Source: JAPORK01 sp026710285 (lineage in GTDB: Bacteria; Pseudomonadota; Gammaproteobacteria; Pseudomonadales; Endozoicomonadaceae). From it: a stretch of DNA of 64,000 nucleotides. This document shows, in pieces, positions 54,066-63,553 of this stretch. The notes under the pieces are model-generated. The model was not told where the DNA came from, did not search any database, and worked only from the letters and a program-made list of their open reading frames with translations. The stretch's first letter is position 1, and every line of letters begins with the position of its first letter. Made by a program: the position numbers and the translations under genes. The stretch lies in NCBI GenBank assembly GCA_965201045.1, contig OZ241746.1:2666001-2730000 (forward strand). Direction: 5' to 3'.

Positions 54066-54773
54066 ATGCCTCTCACACAAATTGGTGAAATAACCGTACA
54101 GATTAATCGTAAACCGATTAAAAATCTGCATATTAGTGTGTTGCCACCGGATGGCTCGGTGCGAGTTTCTGCACCAGAGGCAATGACAGATACCAATATT
54201 CGTTTGGCAGTGATAAACCGTCTTTCCTGGATTAAACAGCAGCAGCAGAGCTTTGCCCGGCAGGCGCGGCAATCAGTGCGGGAAATGGTAAGTGGCGAAT
54301 GTCATTACCTGTGGGGTAAGCGTCACAGACTGAACATTTATGCGCAAAACGGACGCTCTGAAGTTAAGGTTAAGCAAAATAAAATTTATCTGTATATGGC
54401 AGCAAGTGCAACAACACAAGACAGAGCTGCACTGCTTGCCACTTATTACCGAACACTACTAAAGCAACGAATTGCAATGTTACTGGAATCCTGGCAACAA
54501 AAGTTGGGTGTTAGCGTTTCTTCCTGGCATATAAAAAAAATGAAAACCCGGTGGGGTAGTTGTAACACTGAAGCTAGACGTATCTGGTTTAACCTGGAGT
54601 TAGCTAAAAAGCCACCTGAATGTCTGGAATATATAGTAGTTCATGAATTAATTCATTTGCTGGAGCGGACACATAATGAACGATTTAAAGCATATCTACA
54701 CAGGTATTTACCTAACTGGCAGGAACGCAAGCATCTGTTGAATAGTATGCCGTTGGCTTCCACTGATGTATAG
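54066..54773 (+). CDS. YgjP-like zinc metallopeptidase (DUF45)
   Basis: 235 aa with KTRWGSCNTEARRIWFNLEL and the zinc motif HELIHLLERTHNERF (near 196). DUF45/YgjP (M48-like, WLM group) proteins commonly close type I R-M operons. The gene begins 15 bp after hsdR. Substrate and contribution to the system are unknown. Confidence 0.9.
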   Translation: MPLTQIGEITVQINRKPIKNLHISVLPPDGSVRVSAPEAMTDTNIRLAVINRLSWIKQQQQSFARQARQSVREMVSGECHYLWGKRHRLNIYAQNGRSEVKVKQNKIYLYMAASATTQDRAALLATYYRTLLKQRIAMLLESWQQKLGVSVSSWHIKKMKTRWGSCNTEARRIWFNLELAKKPPECLEYIVVHELIHLLERTHNERFKAYLHRYLPNWQERKHLLNSMPLASTDV

Positions 54774-54786
54774 TTGCCCCTCTTCG

Positions 54787-54990
54787 CTCTCTCTTAGTCA
54801 TATTTTTTACGCCCTGATTTTTATTCCGGTAGTTTGTCTTTTGTTGAGTGCATTGCGGGCTAATATATTCATCTGCGGGTTAATATTCATCTGTGGGCTG
54901 AGCCTGTCGAAGCCAGGAGGAGAAAGCAACCAGGCTTCGACAAGCTCAGCCCACAGTTGTAAAGGCTGATATATTTGGGAGAAAGAAGAA
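54787..54990. mobile_element. IS50-like-end MITE, copy E (degraded)
   Basis: The left end CTCTCTCTTAGTCATATTTT is clear, and the interior has the two facing REP-like units (GGCTGAGCCTGTCGAAGCC at about 54896; GGCTTCGACAAGCTCAGCCC at about 54932). The right end is not recognisable. It begins 14 bp past the peptidase stop. From 54991 to 55191 no gene is seen. Confidence 0.65.
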
Positions 54991-55191
54991 AGTATCGTTA
55001 ACGCAGAACAACCATCTGTTTATTTTCAATTTATTCTGCTTTCAAATTGGAATGTCTCTCATTAAAGTATAAAATGAATCATCCCGCTTTGAAGTCAAGC
55101 TTGTACCTCAAAGCCGTCAAACAAGCCTTTAATAAACTTAGAAGGCGTACTTTGTACAGAACATAACAATCAGTTGATAATATTCACAGCC

Positions 55192-55941
55192 ATGAACCCT
55201 GAACAAAATTATATTGAAATTTTCCAGCGGATTAAAGCAGAAGAGCAGCGTCGTAATAAGCAGTATGGTAGCAGAGCAACAGCTCAGCTGCATGAACCAT
55301 TGCGAAAAGATACAATACGCCTGTTAGCCGTAAGCAAAAAAAAACCAGCTGCAATGATTGAAACACTATGGCATGCAGGGCAGCGTGATTTTGGAGAAAA
55401 TTATGTGCAGGAAGCCATACAAAAAATAGAACAGCTAAAGGATTTACAGGATATCTGCTGGCACCTGACCGGTCCTGTACAATCTAATAAAACACACTTA
55501 ATTGCTGAGCACTTTGACTGGGTTCAGACAGTTGACCGTGAAAAAATAGCGACACGTTTAAATAATCAGCGCAATGCCACGAAAAAGCCATTGAATATTT
55601 GTATTCAGGTTAACATCAGCCAACAGCTTTCCAAAGCCGGCGTGAATGAACAGGATGTTTTTAAACTGGCAGACTATATTAATACATTACCTCATCTTGC
55701 TTTAAGAGGTATTATGACTATTCCGTCAGCAGCAGATTTTTCTTCTGTACAGAGTGTAGAAAAATTACGTGACGAATTTAAAAAAATGTACACGTTGTAC
55801 TGTGAAATGCAACAGCAGTTTCCGGCACAAAATATTGATACACTATCTATGGGAATGAGTCAGGATATGGATATTGCACTTGAAGAAGGGAGCACCTGTG
55901 TGCGCATTGGTACAGCGTTGTTTGGACAACGTGATGTATAA
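55192..55941 (+). CDS. yggS: Pyridoxal phosphate homeostasis protein (YggS/PROSC family)
   Basis: 249 aa from ATG 55192; the frame opens at a TTG 18 bp earlier. It has RLLAVSKKKPAAMIETLWHA (PLP lysine), FGENYVQEA, WHLTGPVQSNKTHL, and LSMGMSQDMDIALEEGSTCVRIGTALFG. It binds PLP without enzymatic turnover and controls free PLP. The pairing with proC, 33 bp downstream, is widespread. Confidence 0.95.
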   Translation: MNPEQNYIEIFQRIKAEEQRRNKQYGSRATAQLHEPLRKDTIRLLAVSKKKPAAMIETLWHAGQRDFGENYVQEAIQKIEQLKDLQDICWHLTGPVQSNKTHLIAEHFDWVQTVDREKIATRLNNQRNATKKPLNICIQVNISQQLSKAGVNEQDVFKLADYINTLPHLALRGIMTIPSAADFSSVQSVEKLRDEFKKMYTLYCEMQQQFPAQNIDTLSMGMSQDMDIALEEGSTCVRIGTALFGQRDV

Positions 55942-55974
55942 TAATTTAATTTCCACTTAAATAAGGATAATAAA

Positions 55975-56790
55975 ATGAAACACCCCATTATTGCTTTTAT
56001 CGGTGCCGGTAATATGGCAAGCTACATTATTAAAGGGTTAATTGCTACCTCTTTTCCTGCTGAAAATATTATTGCAGCAAGACGTTCACAACAAGCGCTG
56101 GAACAGCTGCAAGTTAACCATCAGATAAACATAACAACCGATAACGTTGAAGCTGCTGAAAAAGCGGATATCATCATATTGTGTGTAAAACCTGCGATGG
56201 TAAAGTCTGTATTAGCGCAATTATCACCACTGTTTAAGAATAAAAAACCAGTGCTTGCGAGTATTGCAACTGGTATAACCGTAAAACAACTGTCTGATTT
56301 TAGTAACAGTGACCTTTCAGTTATCAGAGTCATGCCCAACTTACCTGTGGCAACAGGTTGCGGTATTTCCAGTTTATGCGCAAGCTCCAATACACCTGAT
56401 ACCGATAAACAGCAGGTAGAAAAAATATTTTCGGCGGTAGGAATGACCTTCTGGCTGGAAGAAAAAGATTATAATATTGCCACCATGTTGGCAGGCAGTG
56501 GTCCTGCACTGTTTTATCGTTTTATTGAGGTGCTGGTTTCAGGTGCAACGGCATGTGATTTAGATTTAAAAACAGCACAGCAGATGGCATTGCATACCGG
56601 ATTGGGTGCTTATGAAATGTTAAGACAGATGAAAGAAGACCCGGCTGTTTTAAGAGGTCATATAACTTCACCAGGTGGTACTACCCAGGCTGCACTTGAA
56701 GTTTTAGAAAAACACAATTTCGAAGCACTGGTCAAAGAAGCACTTGATGCTGGTGTTCACAGAGCAGAAGTATTGTCTGCAGATCAATAA
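55975..56790 (+). CDS. proC: Pyrroline-5-carboxylate reductase
   Basis: 271 aa. N-terminal Rossmann fold IAFIGAGNMASYIIKGL, SVIRVMPNLPVATGCGIS, and the C-terminal signature HITSPGGTTQAALEVLEK. Catalyses the last step of proline synthesis with NAD(P)H. AAGGATAA precedes the ATG. Operon with yggS. Confidence 0.97.
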   Translation: MKHPIIAFIGAGNMASYIIKGLIATSFPAENIIAARRSQQALEQLQVNHQINITTDNVEAAEKADIIILCVKPAMVKSVLAQLSPLFKNKKPVLASIATGITVKQLSDFSNSDLSVIRVMPNLPVATGCGISSLCASSNTPDTDKQQVEKIFSAVGMTFWLEEKDYNIATMLAGSGPALFYRFIEVLVSGATACDLDLKTAQQMALHTGLGAYEMLRQMKEDPAVLRGHITSPGGTTQAALEVLEKHNFEALVKEALDAGVHRAEVLSADQ

Positions 56791-56845
56791 GCGATGAGAA
56801 CCACTGCATTTATCAAACCAACACTGTGTTTTTAGGAGAGTAACT

Positions 56846-59800
56846 GTGGAGAAGGAAGCTTCACTGCATAACAACCAAGTGGATTTATCGGCTGTTTTAC
56901 CGGTAAATCTTGATGTAACTACCTTTCCTTTGCATGGTCACAGACTGATTGAGGCCAGTGCAGGTACAGGCAAAACCTATACAATTGCCAACCTTTATCT
57001 GCGTCTGGTGCTCGGTCATAGTGGTGATACAGTCAAAACAGTAAAACCATTAAAACCCGGAGAAATTCTGGTCGTTACTTTTACTGATGCTGCCACACGA
57101 GAATTGCGACAGCGTATTCGCAAGCGTATCCATACGGCACTGGAGGTTTTTTCAGGTAAACAAAATGCACCGGCAAAAGATGAAGACCCGTTGTTATATC
57201 AGTTGTTACAGGATATTTCTGATCACGAATTAGCCACTGCAATACTGACTTTTACAGAACGGCAGATGGATGAAGCCAGTATATTTACTATTCATGGTTT
57301 TTGTCATCGTATGCTTAATCAGTATGCTTTTGAAAGCGGTACACTATTTAATTTTACCTTAACCACCGAAGAGAATAATTTATTACAACAGGCAACAAAT
57401 GATTTTTGGCGTTTGTGGTCTGCGAGTGTTGATAGTAAACAGGCAGAAGAAATTAACCGTTACTGGTCAGGACCAGAAAAATTATTGCAGGATTTACGAC
57501 CATGGATCAGCAGAACAGATCTTCAGCTGTTGCTGCATCCTTTACCGGACAGACAGACCCGTTCTGAACAAATCAAAACAACAACCGCAGAAGTGAAACG
57601 CTTATGGCTAACAGTAAAAGATGAGCTTGCTGATTTAATTGCCCGCTCTGATCTTTGTAAACGCAGTTACACAAAAAGAAATGTTGCCAACTGGATTGAA
57701 AAAGTAACCGGGTGGGTCGAAAGTGATGCTGACCAACCGCCAGAACAACTGCAAAAATTCACCTTAACTGCATTTAAAAAAAAGGTTAAAGAAAATGGAT
57801 CATTACCTGATCACCCTGTTTTTCAGGCAATTGATGCAGCAGTTTCACTGCCTGACACCTTTAAAGACATCTTTTTTAAGGAGGCTTTAACCGGTATCAG
57901 AGAACTGTTTCGCCTGTTAAAAGAACAACAAAAGACGTTAAGTTTTGATGATCTGTTAACAAAATTCAGTCGTGCAGTAAAACATAAGCAAAATATTTTG
58001 CTCAGAAAAACCATTCGTAATGCCTTTCCGGTTGCGATTATTGATGAGTTTCAGGATACCGATCCGATTCAGTATGATATTTTTAACATCATTTATCCTA
58101 AGGAAAACAGAGACACCGGTTTATTCATGATTGGTGATCCGAAGCAGGCTATCTATGCTTTCAGAGGAGCCGATATTTTTACTTATATCAACGCCAGAAG
58201 AAACACCCTTTCCCGCTTTACTTTACCAACCAACTGGCGTTCTTCTCAGCCCATGGTGAATGCCTGTAATACCATTTTTTCTCATTCTGCCAGTCCTTTT
58301 GTTTATAATCAGGATATTCCTTTTTCACCAACACAGGCAGCACCTGATGCACATTTACGGTTTTTACAGACAGAATCACAGCGCACTTCAGCCATTACGT
58401 TATGGTATCAGGATGCTGATGATCATCCGGTTAATAAAGGTACTTATGCTGAGGTAATGACCCAGGTTACGACGGAAGAAATTAAACGTCTTCTTTCGCT
58501 TGCAGATCAAAAACAGTGCATGATTCACGAAGCACAGGAACAGCGACCATTAGCTGCCAGTGACATTGCTATTTTAGTCAGAACCGGTAAACAGGCAGAG
58601 ATGATTCGTCAGGCACTGGCAGATGTGGGTATTCTCAGCGTTTATCTGAGTGAAAAAAATAGTGTTTTCACTACACAGGAAGCAAAAGATCTTTATCGTA
58701 TATTAAAAGCCTGTCTGTTTTATGAAAATGAACGGTTGGTATGGGCAGCTATCGCAACGGCACTGTTTGGACTTGATGCCAGTGAGCTCAATCAGTTTAC
58801 GGAAGATGAACGAACATGGGAAAAAATTCTTGAAGAATTTTATGAGTATCACCAGTGTTGGTTAAAAAATGGTGTTTTGGCGCTGGTCCGGCGCTTACTC
58901 TTTAAGCGTCATATTGCTAAATCATTACTGGAACAACCCTTTGGCGAAAGAAAACTGACAGATGTCATTCATCTGGGTGATCTGTTATCTTTTGCGTCAC
59001 AACAGTTGGATTCCCAACAGGCCCTGCTGCACTGGATGTGGCTGCGTATTCAGGGTAGTCATGATGATCCTGCCCATCAGCTGAATCTGGAAAGTGATAA
59101 AAATCTGGTTAAAGTCATTACTATTCATAAAGCCAAGGGATTGGAGTATCCGGTTGTCTTTGTTCCTTATATGTGCGACTGGAAACAGGCAAAAAAAAGT
59201 GGTCAGGGCTGCTTTTTTCACGAAGAACCAGATAATAAACCAACCCTTGATTTTACTGACAATGCAAAGAGTTATACCCTGGCTGAAAAAGAACGTTTAG
59301 CTGAAGATGTGCGTCTTTTTTACGTGGCAATAACCCGGTCAGTCTATCGTTGTTATCTGGGTATTGCACCGGTAAGAACCGGTAACTTTGGTAAAAAAGA
59401 GACAAAAACACAGATTAGTCAGACAGCCATTGGTCATCTGCTTAATATCACTGAAGCCATCGAGGCAAAAGCGTTACCCGGTATAGTGCAACGGGCATGG
59501 TGCCAGAATCCGCAACTGATTGAGTTTAAGCCGGTAGAATTATTAGCACAAACCAGCCCTTATACTGCACCGGATACAACCGATAAACAATCATTTTCAG
59601 TGTTGCCTTTTAATCGTCTTATTGAAAATAACTGGCGCGTATCCAGCTATAGTGGCTTAACACCGCATCACAGTAGTATGTCTGTGGCAGCGCATGCGAT
59701 ACAACAGCAAGTCACTGATCCTCAAAATATTAAACTACCGGAGCAAACCCCGCAAAGAACGATTTTTACCTTTCCCAAAGGTGCGCATGCAGGAACGTGT

Positions 59801-60508
59801 TTACACTCGTTGTTTGAAAATTTAAGCTTTGATCAGTTAAATATTCAGTCGCCTTCTGAGCAGATCAGTCGGTTATTGCTGCACTATGGTTTTGATCCTG
59901 AGTGGCAGCAAACCCTTGAACAGCTGGTTGTTGATGTACTGAATGCACCGCTTTATGGTCATGATAAACAGACACCTTTTTATTTGCGTCAAATTAGTGA
60001 TAACAAAAAATATGCAGAGCTTGAGTTTTATATGCCACTGTCTGCACTGGATGCAACCACACTTAACCGGCTTATCAGTGAATATGACACGCTTAAAGGA
60101 GAATCAACACCACTTTCCTTTGAAAAAGTTAAAGGTATGCTAAAAGGTTTTATTGATCTTGTTTTTGTCTTTGATAACCGTTATTACATTCTGGATTATA
60201 AATCAAACTACCTTGGAGATACATTGCAGGATTATAGCGGTGAAAATTTATCTGCGGCAATGAAAGCTCACCGCTATGACTTTCAATATCAGTTATATAC
60301 GTTAGCCGTGCATCGTCTGTTACGACAGCGGGTGAAAAACTATACTTATGATACACATATGGGCGGTGTGTTTTATCTTTTTTTACGCGGTATGCGCGCA
60401 GCACCTGAACAAAATATCGGGTCACCCGGTGTGTTTTTTACCCGTCCACAAGCTGCATTTGTTGAAAAATTGGATCATTTATTTGCAGAAGGAGTGCTGG
60501 AATGTTAG
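56846..60508 (+). CDS. recB: Exodeoxyribonuclease V subunit beta
   Basis: 1220 aa. UvrD-type helicase with Walker A RLIEASAGTGKTYTIANLYL (near 33), DEFQDTDPIQYDIF (Walker B, near 401), GDPKQAIYAFRGAD and VITIHKAKGLEYPVVFVP. The C-terminal nuclease domain has GFIDLVFVFDNRYYILDYKS (catalytic D...DYK). GTG start at 56846 with AGGAGAG 8 nt before. It works with RecC and RecD on double-strand ends; recC is not in this window. It overlaps recD by 7 bp. Confidence 0.97.
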   Translation: MEKEASLHNNQVDLSAVLPVNLDVTTFPLHGHRLIEASAGTGKTYTIANLYLRLVLGHSGDTVKTVKPLKPGEILVVTFTDAATRELRQRIRKRIHTALEVFSGKQNAPAKDEDPLLYQLLQDISDHELATAILTFTERQMDEASIFTIHGFCHRMLNQYAFESGTLFNFTLTTEENNLLQQATNDFWRLWSASVDSKQAEEINRYWSGPEKLLQDLRPWISRTDLQLLLHPLPDRQTRSEQIKTTTAEVKRLWLTVKDELADLIARSDLCKRSYTKRNVANWIEKVTGWVESDADQPPEQLQKFTLTAFKKKVKENGSLPDHPVFQAIDAAVSLPDTFKDIFFKEALTGIRELFRLLKEQQKTLSFDDLLTKFSRAVKHKQNILLRKTIRNAFPVAIIDEFQDTDPIQYDIFNIIYPKENRDTGLFMIGDPKQAIYAFRGADIFTYINARRNTLSRFTLPTNWRSSQPMVNACNTIFSHSASPFVYNQDIPFSPTQAAPDAHLRFLQTESQRTSAITLWYQDADDHPVNKGTYAEVMTQVTTEEIKRLLSLADQKQCMIHEAQEQRPLAASDIAILVRTGKQAEMIRQALADVGILSVYLSEKNSVFTTQEAKDLYRILKACLFYENERLVWAAIATALFGLDASELNQFTEDERTWEKILEEFYEYHQCWLKNGVLALVRRLLFKRHIAKSLLEQPFGERKLTDVIHLGDLLSFASQQLDSQQALLHWMWLRIQGSHDDPAHQLNLESDKNLVKVITIHKAKGLEYPVVFVPYMCDWKQAKKSGQGCFFHEEPDNKPTLDFTDNAKSYTLAEKERLAEDVRLFYVAITRSVYRCYLGIAPVRTGNFGKKETKTQISQTAIGHLLNITEAIEAKALPGIVQRAWCQNPQLIEFKPVELLAQTSPYTAPDTTDKQSFSVLPFNRLIENNWRVSSYSGLTPHHSSMSVAAHAIQQQVTDPQNIKLPEQTPQRTIFTFPKGAHAGTCLHSLFENLSFDQLNIQSPSEQISRLLLHYGFDPEWQQTLEQLVVDVLNAPLYGHDKQTPFYLRQISDNKKYAELEFYMPLSALDATTLNRLISEYDTLKGESTPLSFEKVKGMLKGFIDLVFVFDNRYYILDYKSNYLGDTLQDYSGENLSAAMKAHRYDFQYQLYTLAVHRLLRQRVKNYTYDTHMGGVFYLFLRGMRAAPEQNIGSPGVFFTRPQAAFVEKLDHLFAEGVLEC

Positions 60509-62481
60509 TGGATGCTTCTCAAACTAAAACCGATCAACCAGAAGAGCTTGTACTTAAAAACCAGCCAACCAAAGAACAGCTCAAAAGGTTAAAAGCAGCA
60601 AGGATTTTGCGTCCGCTTGATTTTCATTTTGCCCAATTGCTTTATCAGTTTCATCCACAACCCTTAACGGCACTAGCAGGTGCTTTAGTCAGTTTTGAAA
60701 CCGGTCTTGGGAATAGCTGTCTCTCTCTGGATAGATTTACAGGCAGAAAAAATACGCTGTTTAATTTACCACGTAATCTGCACAATGATTTACTTGAATC
60801 CGTTGGATTATTTCCACAACACTGGCTGACAGCATTGCAACAAACGCCTGTGGTTAGTAATGGTACTACCTGCACGCCGCTGGTTGCAGATCATGGACGT
60901 CTTTATCTGCACCGCTACTGGGTTTGTGAAATGTCAGTTGTAAACTGGTTAATCCGGCAGTGTCACATTAATACTGCAATTGATAAACAGCAGTGTGAAA
61001 ATATTTTAACTCGCTTGTTTCCTGAAGCTGAACCCAATGAAATTAACTGGCAAAAAGTTTCCGTTGCACTTGCTGCCTCTTCTGCTTTTTCTGTTATCAG
61101 TGGAGGTCCTGGTACGGGTAAAACCACCACAGTCACACGCTTAATGGCGCTTTTAACCGAGTTATCTGCTGAAAAAGGTAACGCTCTTGTTATTGAGATG
61201 GTAGCTCCCACAGGAAAAGCAGCAGCTCGTTTGAGCGACTCTGTCCGGCAGGCTTGTGAAAAACTAAACTGTGCTTTATCGGTTAAACAAGCTATTCCAC
61301 AAAAAGCTTCTACACTGCACCGTTTATTAGGTGCCAGATTAGGAAAAACAACTTACAAATATAATAAAAAAAATCCGTTACATCTTGATGTATTAATCGT
61401 AGATGAAGCTTCAATGATTGATCTTTCTCTGATGACCAGTCTGCTGGAAGCACTACCTGCTACGACAAAACTTGTTCTTTTGGGTGATAAAGATCAGCTC
61501 TCCCCTGTAGAGACCGGCAATGTATTTAGCGATCTCTGCCAGTTTGCTAGCCGTCCTTATACATCGACTAAATTAGCACAGCTACAACAACTAACCGGAG
61601 ATACCAGCTTACAAACCTTGCCCTGTAAAACAGCAGCAGGTGATGATACCGATAAAATAAGACCTGAAAATCATATCTGCTTACTTAAAAAAAGTTATCG
61701 CTTTAAAGCCGATTCAGGTATTGCTCGTTTAGCACAAATAATTAATACAGGTGATGTAACAGCGCTCAACCAGCTAACGCAGCAACAGATATTTACTGAT
61801 ATTACATTGCATGAGCAAGACGATATACAGCAATCTTTATTATCATTGACAGTCACCGGTTATACGCCTTATCTCCAGGCAATTAAGCAACAAAAATCTG
61901 TGGCTGAGATTCATCAGCGTTTTAATGAATTTCAATTGTTATGTGCTCTTCACAATGGAGAATTTGGTGTACAGAAAATAAATTCCAGTGTCTTTTATAT
62001 GTTGGTGCAGAAAAAATTACTCCCACCAACACAGAGTCTTTGGTATCCCGGAAGACCCGTCATGATTACCTGTAATGATTATGCGCTGTCACTCTATAAT
62101 GGTGACATAGGTATTACGCTCTATGATCAGGAAAATAAACTACGTGTTGCCTTTATTATGCCGGATGGTTCCATTAGCTGGATTATTCCGGGTCGCTTAC
62201 CACCGCATGAAACAGTATTTGCAATGACAGTACATAAAAGTCAAGGGTCAGAGTTTGAACATACTGTACTTGTACTACCAGATAAGTATATGCCTCTACT
62301 AACTCGTGAACTATTATATACAGGAATTACACGCGCCAGAAAAAAATTAGACGTTTTTGGTTGTCCGGATTTAATCAAACGGATAATTAAAAATAATATT
62401 AAACGTAGCTCTGGTATTATTGAATATCTTGAAAATGATATGCAAAAAGATAAAGTACTTAAGAATACTTCTGCTCACTGA
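60502..62481 (+). CDS. recD: Exodeoxyribonuclease V subunit alpha
   Basis: 659 aa, slightly longer than E. coli RecD. SF1B helicase with Walker A ISGGPGTGKTTTVTRLM (near 203), VDEASMIDLSLM (Walker B), GDKDQLSPVETGNVFSDL, and C-terminal AMTVHKSQGSEFEHTVLVLP plus LLYTGITRARKKL. The ATG overlaps the recB stop, as in many RecBCD operons. Confidence 0.97.
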   Translation: MLVDASQTKTDQPEELVLKNQPTKEQLKRLKAARILRPLDFHFAQLLYQFHPQPLTALAGALVSFETGLGNSCLSLDRFTGRKNTLFNLPRNLHNDLLESVGLFPQHWLTALQQTPVVSNGTTCTPLVADHGRLYLHRYWVCEMSVVNWLIRQCHINTAIDKQQCENILTRLFPEAEPNEINWQKVSVALAASSAFSVISGGPGTGKTTTVTRLMALLTELSAEKGNALVIEMVAPTGKAAARLSDSVRQACEKLNCALSVKQAIPQKASTLHRLLGARLGKTTYKYNKKNPLHLDVLIVDEASMIDLSLMTSLLEALPATTKLVLLGDKDQLSPVETGNVFSDLCQFASRPYTSTKLAQLQQLTGDTSLQTLPCKTAAGDDTDKIRPENHICLLKKSYRFKADSGIARLAQIINTGDVTALNQLTQQQIFTDITLHEQDDIQQSLLSLTVTGYTPYLQAIKQQKSVAEIHQRFNEFQLLCALHNGEFGVQKINSSVFYMLVQKKLLPPTQSLWYPGRPVMITCNDYALSLYNGDIGITLYDQENKLRVAFIMPDGSISWIIPGRLPPHETVFAMTVHKSQGSEFEHTVLVLPDKYMPLLTRELLYTGITRARKKLDVFGCPDLIKRIIKNNIKRSSGIIEYLENDMQKDKVLKNTSAH

Positions 62482-62517
62482 ACAGTTGTCATACGTAAAA
62501 AGCTATGCCCGGGCAGG

Positions 62518-62574
62518 CTATATTTTTTTGCGCTCGGGCATGAGCGTTTTGCAGGAGGAATCCCCTTCCTTTAG
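62518..62574 (+). pseudogene. TnpB-type protein, C-terminal remnant
   Basis: Plus-strand codons FFALGHERFAGGIPFL-stop match the last residues of the remnant at 28362-28451 (ILALGHERLAGGIPSL). The element's right-end DNA (CTTTAGGGAGGGGAGGATGT) resumes at 63060 beyond two MITEs. All upstream TnpB sequence is lost; recD ends only 36 bp before. Confidence 0.75.
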
Positions 62575-62576
62575 GG

Positions 62577-62787
62577 CTGTTTCTTAGTCACATTTTTCAG
62601 GCTCTGATTTTTATCCTGGCAGATTGCTTGCTACTGAATACCAGTCTTTTTGGCATAAACCAGTGGGCTGAGCCTTTCGAAGTCAAGAGGTCAAAAGCCA
62701 CGGTGCGTTCAGTAAAGGCTGGTATATTTAGTAGAAAATAAACCTGTGGATAAAAATCAGCATTTAGAAAATGTGACTAAGAGACAG
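62577..62787. mobile_element. IS50-like-end MITE, copy C (211 bp)
   Basis: Begins CTGTTTCTTAGTCACATTTT and ends AATGTGACTAAGAGACAG, near-perfect inverted ends. It is flanked by a perfect 9-bp duplication CCTTTAGGG (62568-62576, 62788-62796). It contains a REP-like GGGCTGAGCC unit and is shorter than copies A and B. Its right duplication overlaps the left duplication of copy B by 8 bp. Confidence 0.92.
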
Positions 62788-62797
62788 CCTTTAGGGA

Positions 62798-63059
62798 CTG
62801 CCTCTTAGTCACATTTTTCAGGTTCAGTCTTTTACTCTGGCATGTTTGTTTTTTGCTGAATATATCAGCCTTTGCCGGACACACCGTGGGCTGAGCCTGT
62901 CGAAGCCTGGGAGAAATTAAAACCTAAGTGTCCCCATCCAGGCTTCGACAAGCTCAGCCAGCGGATAGGGTAGTATTGTGATGAAATTGTTTGAATTTAC
63001 CTGTATTTAATGCTTTGTTCATCTGAAATTTTTGTTGGGGATTTGTGTATAAAAGACAG
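62798..63059. mobile_element. IS50-like-end MITE, copy B (262 bp)
   Basis: Begins CTGCCTCTTAGTCACATTTT and ends GATTTGTGTATAAAAGACAG. A perfect 9-bp duplication CTTTAGGGA (62789-62797, 63060-63068) flanks it. It is the inverted homologue of copy A at 28099-28358 over its whole length, including the two facing REP-like palindromes. Confidence 0.93.
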
Positions 63060-63094
63060 CTTTAGGGAGGGGAGGATGTCAATTCAATAATTTC

Positions 63095-63553
63095 TCATGA
63101 TATCACCAGAGCTGCATTGATGTGTTCCGGCAGAAAACCGCGGTTTTGCAGGTAACGCATCTGTTTCCAGTATATTTTTTTATCACTACACTGCCTGTTT
63201 CTAAAATGCTTTATCCGTTGCTTTTTTGCCTGTTCATACCAGTTATATCCGGACTGTTGTAATGCCTGGGTTATTATTGTGGTACTAAGTTGTTGTTGCA
63301 GTAGTTTTTGCTGAATAAATAAGGGACCATATCCTCTGCCGCCATAATTACGCACAATCATTTCCGCATAACGCTCTTCTGATAGCAACTGTTCTGCTTC
63401 GAGTACTGTTATTACTGCATCAATAGCGGTAAAATCAGCGTATTTACGTAATTTTAAGCGTAATTCATAGCGTGAATGTTCTCGACGTGCAAGCAGATCC
63501 ATTGCTCTTCGCCGAATGTTTTTATCTGTTGCTGTTGGTATAGCTATACTCAT
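63095..63553 (-). CDS. recX: Regulatory protein RecX
   Basis: 152 aa. Helical repeats with RRRAMDLLARREHSRYELRLKL, LSEERYAEMIVRNYGGRGYG and RNRQCSDKKIYWKQMRYLQN-RGF typical of RecX. It inhibits RecA filaments. Its ATG overlaps the recA stop (ATGA), so it is co-translated with recA. It ends about 25 bp from the TnpB-element right end. Confidence 0.96.
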   Translation of the reverse strand: MSIAIPTATDKNIRRRAMDLLARREHSRYELRLKLRKYADFTAIDAVITVLEAEQLLSEERYAEMIVRNYGGRGYGPLFIQQKLLQQQLSTTIITQALQQSGYNWYEQAKKQRIKHFRNRQCSDKKIYWKQMRYLQNRGFLPEHINAALVIS

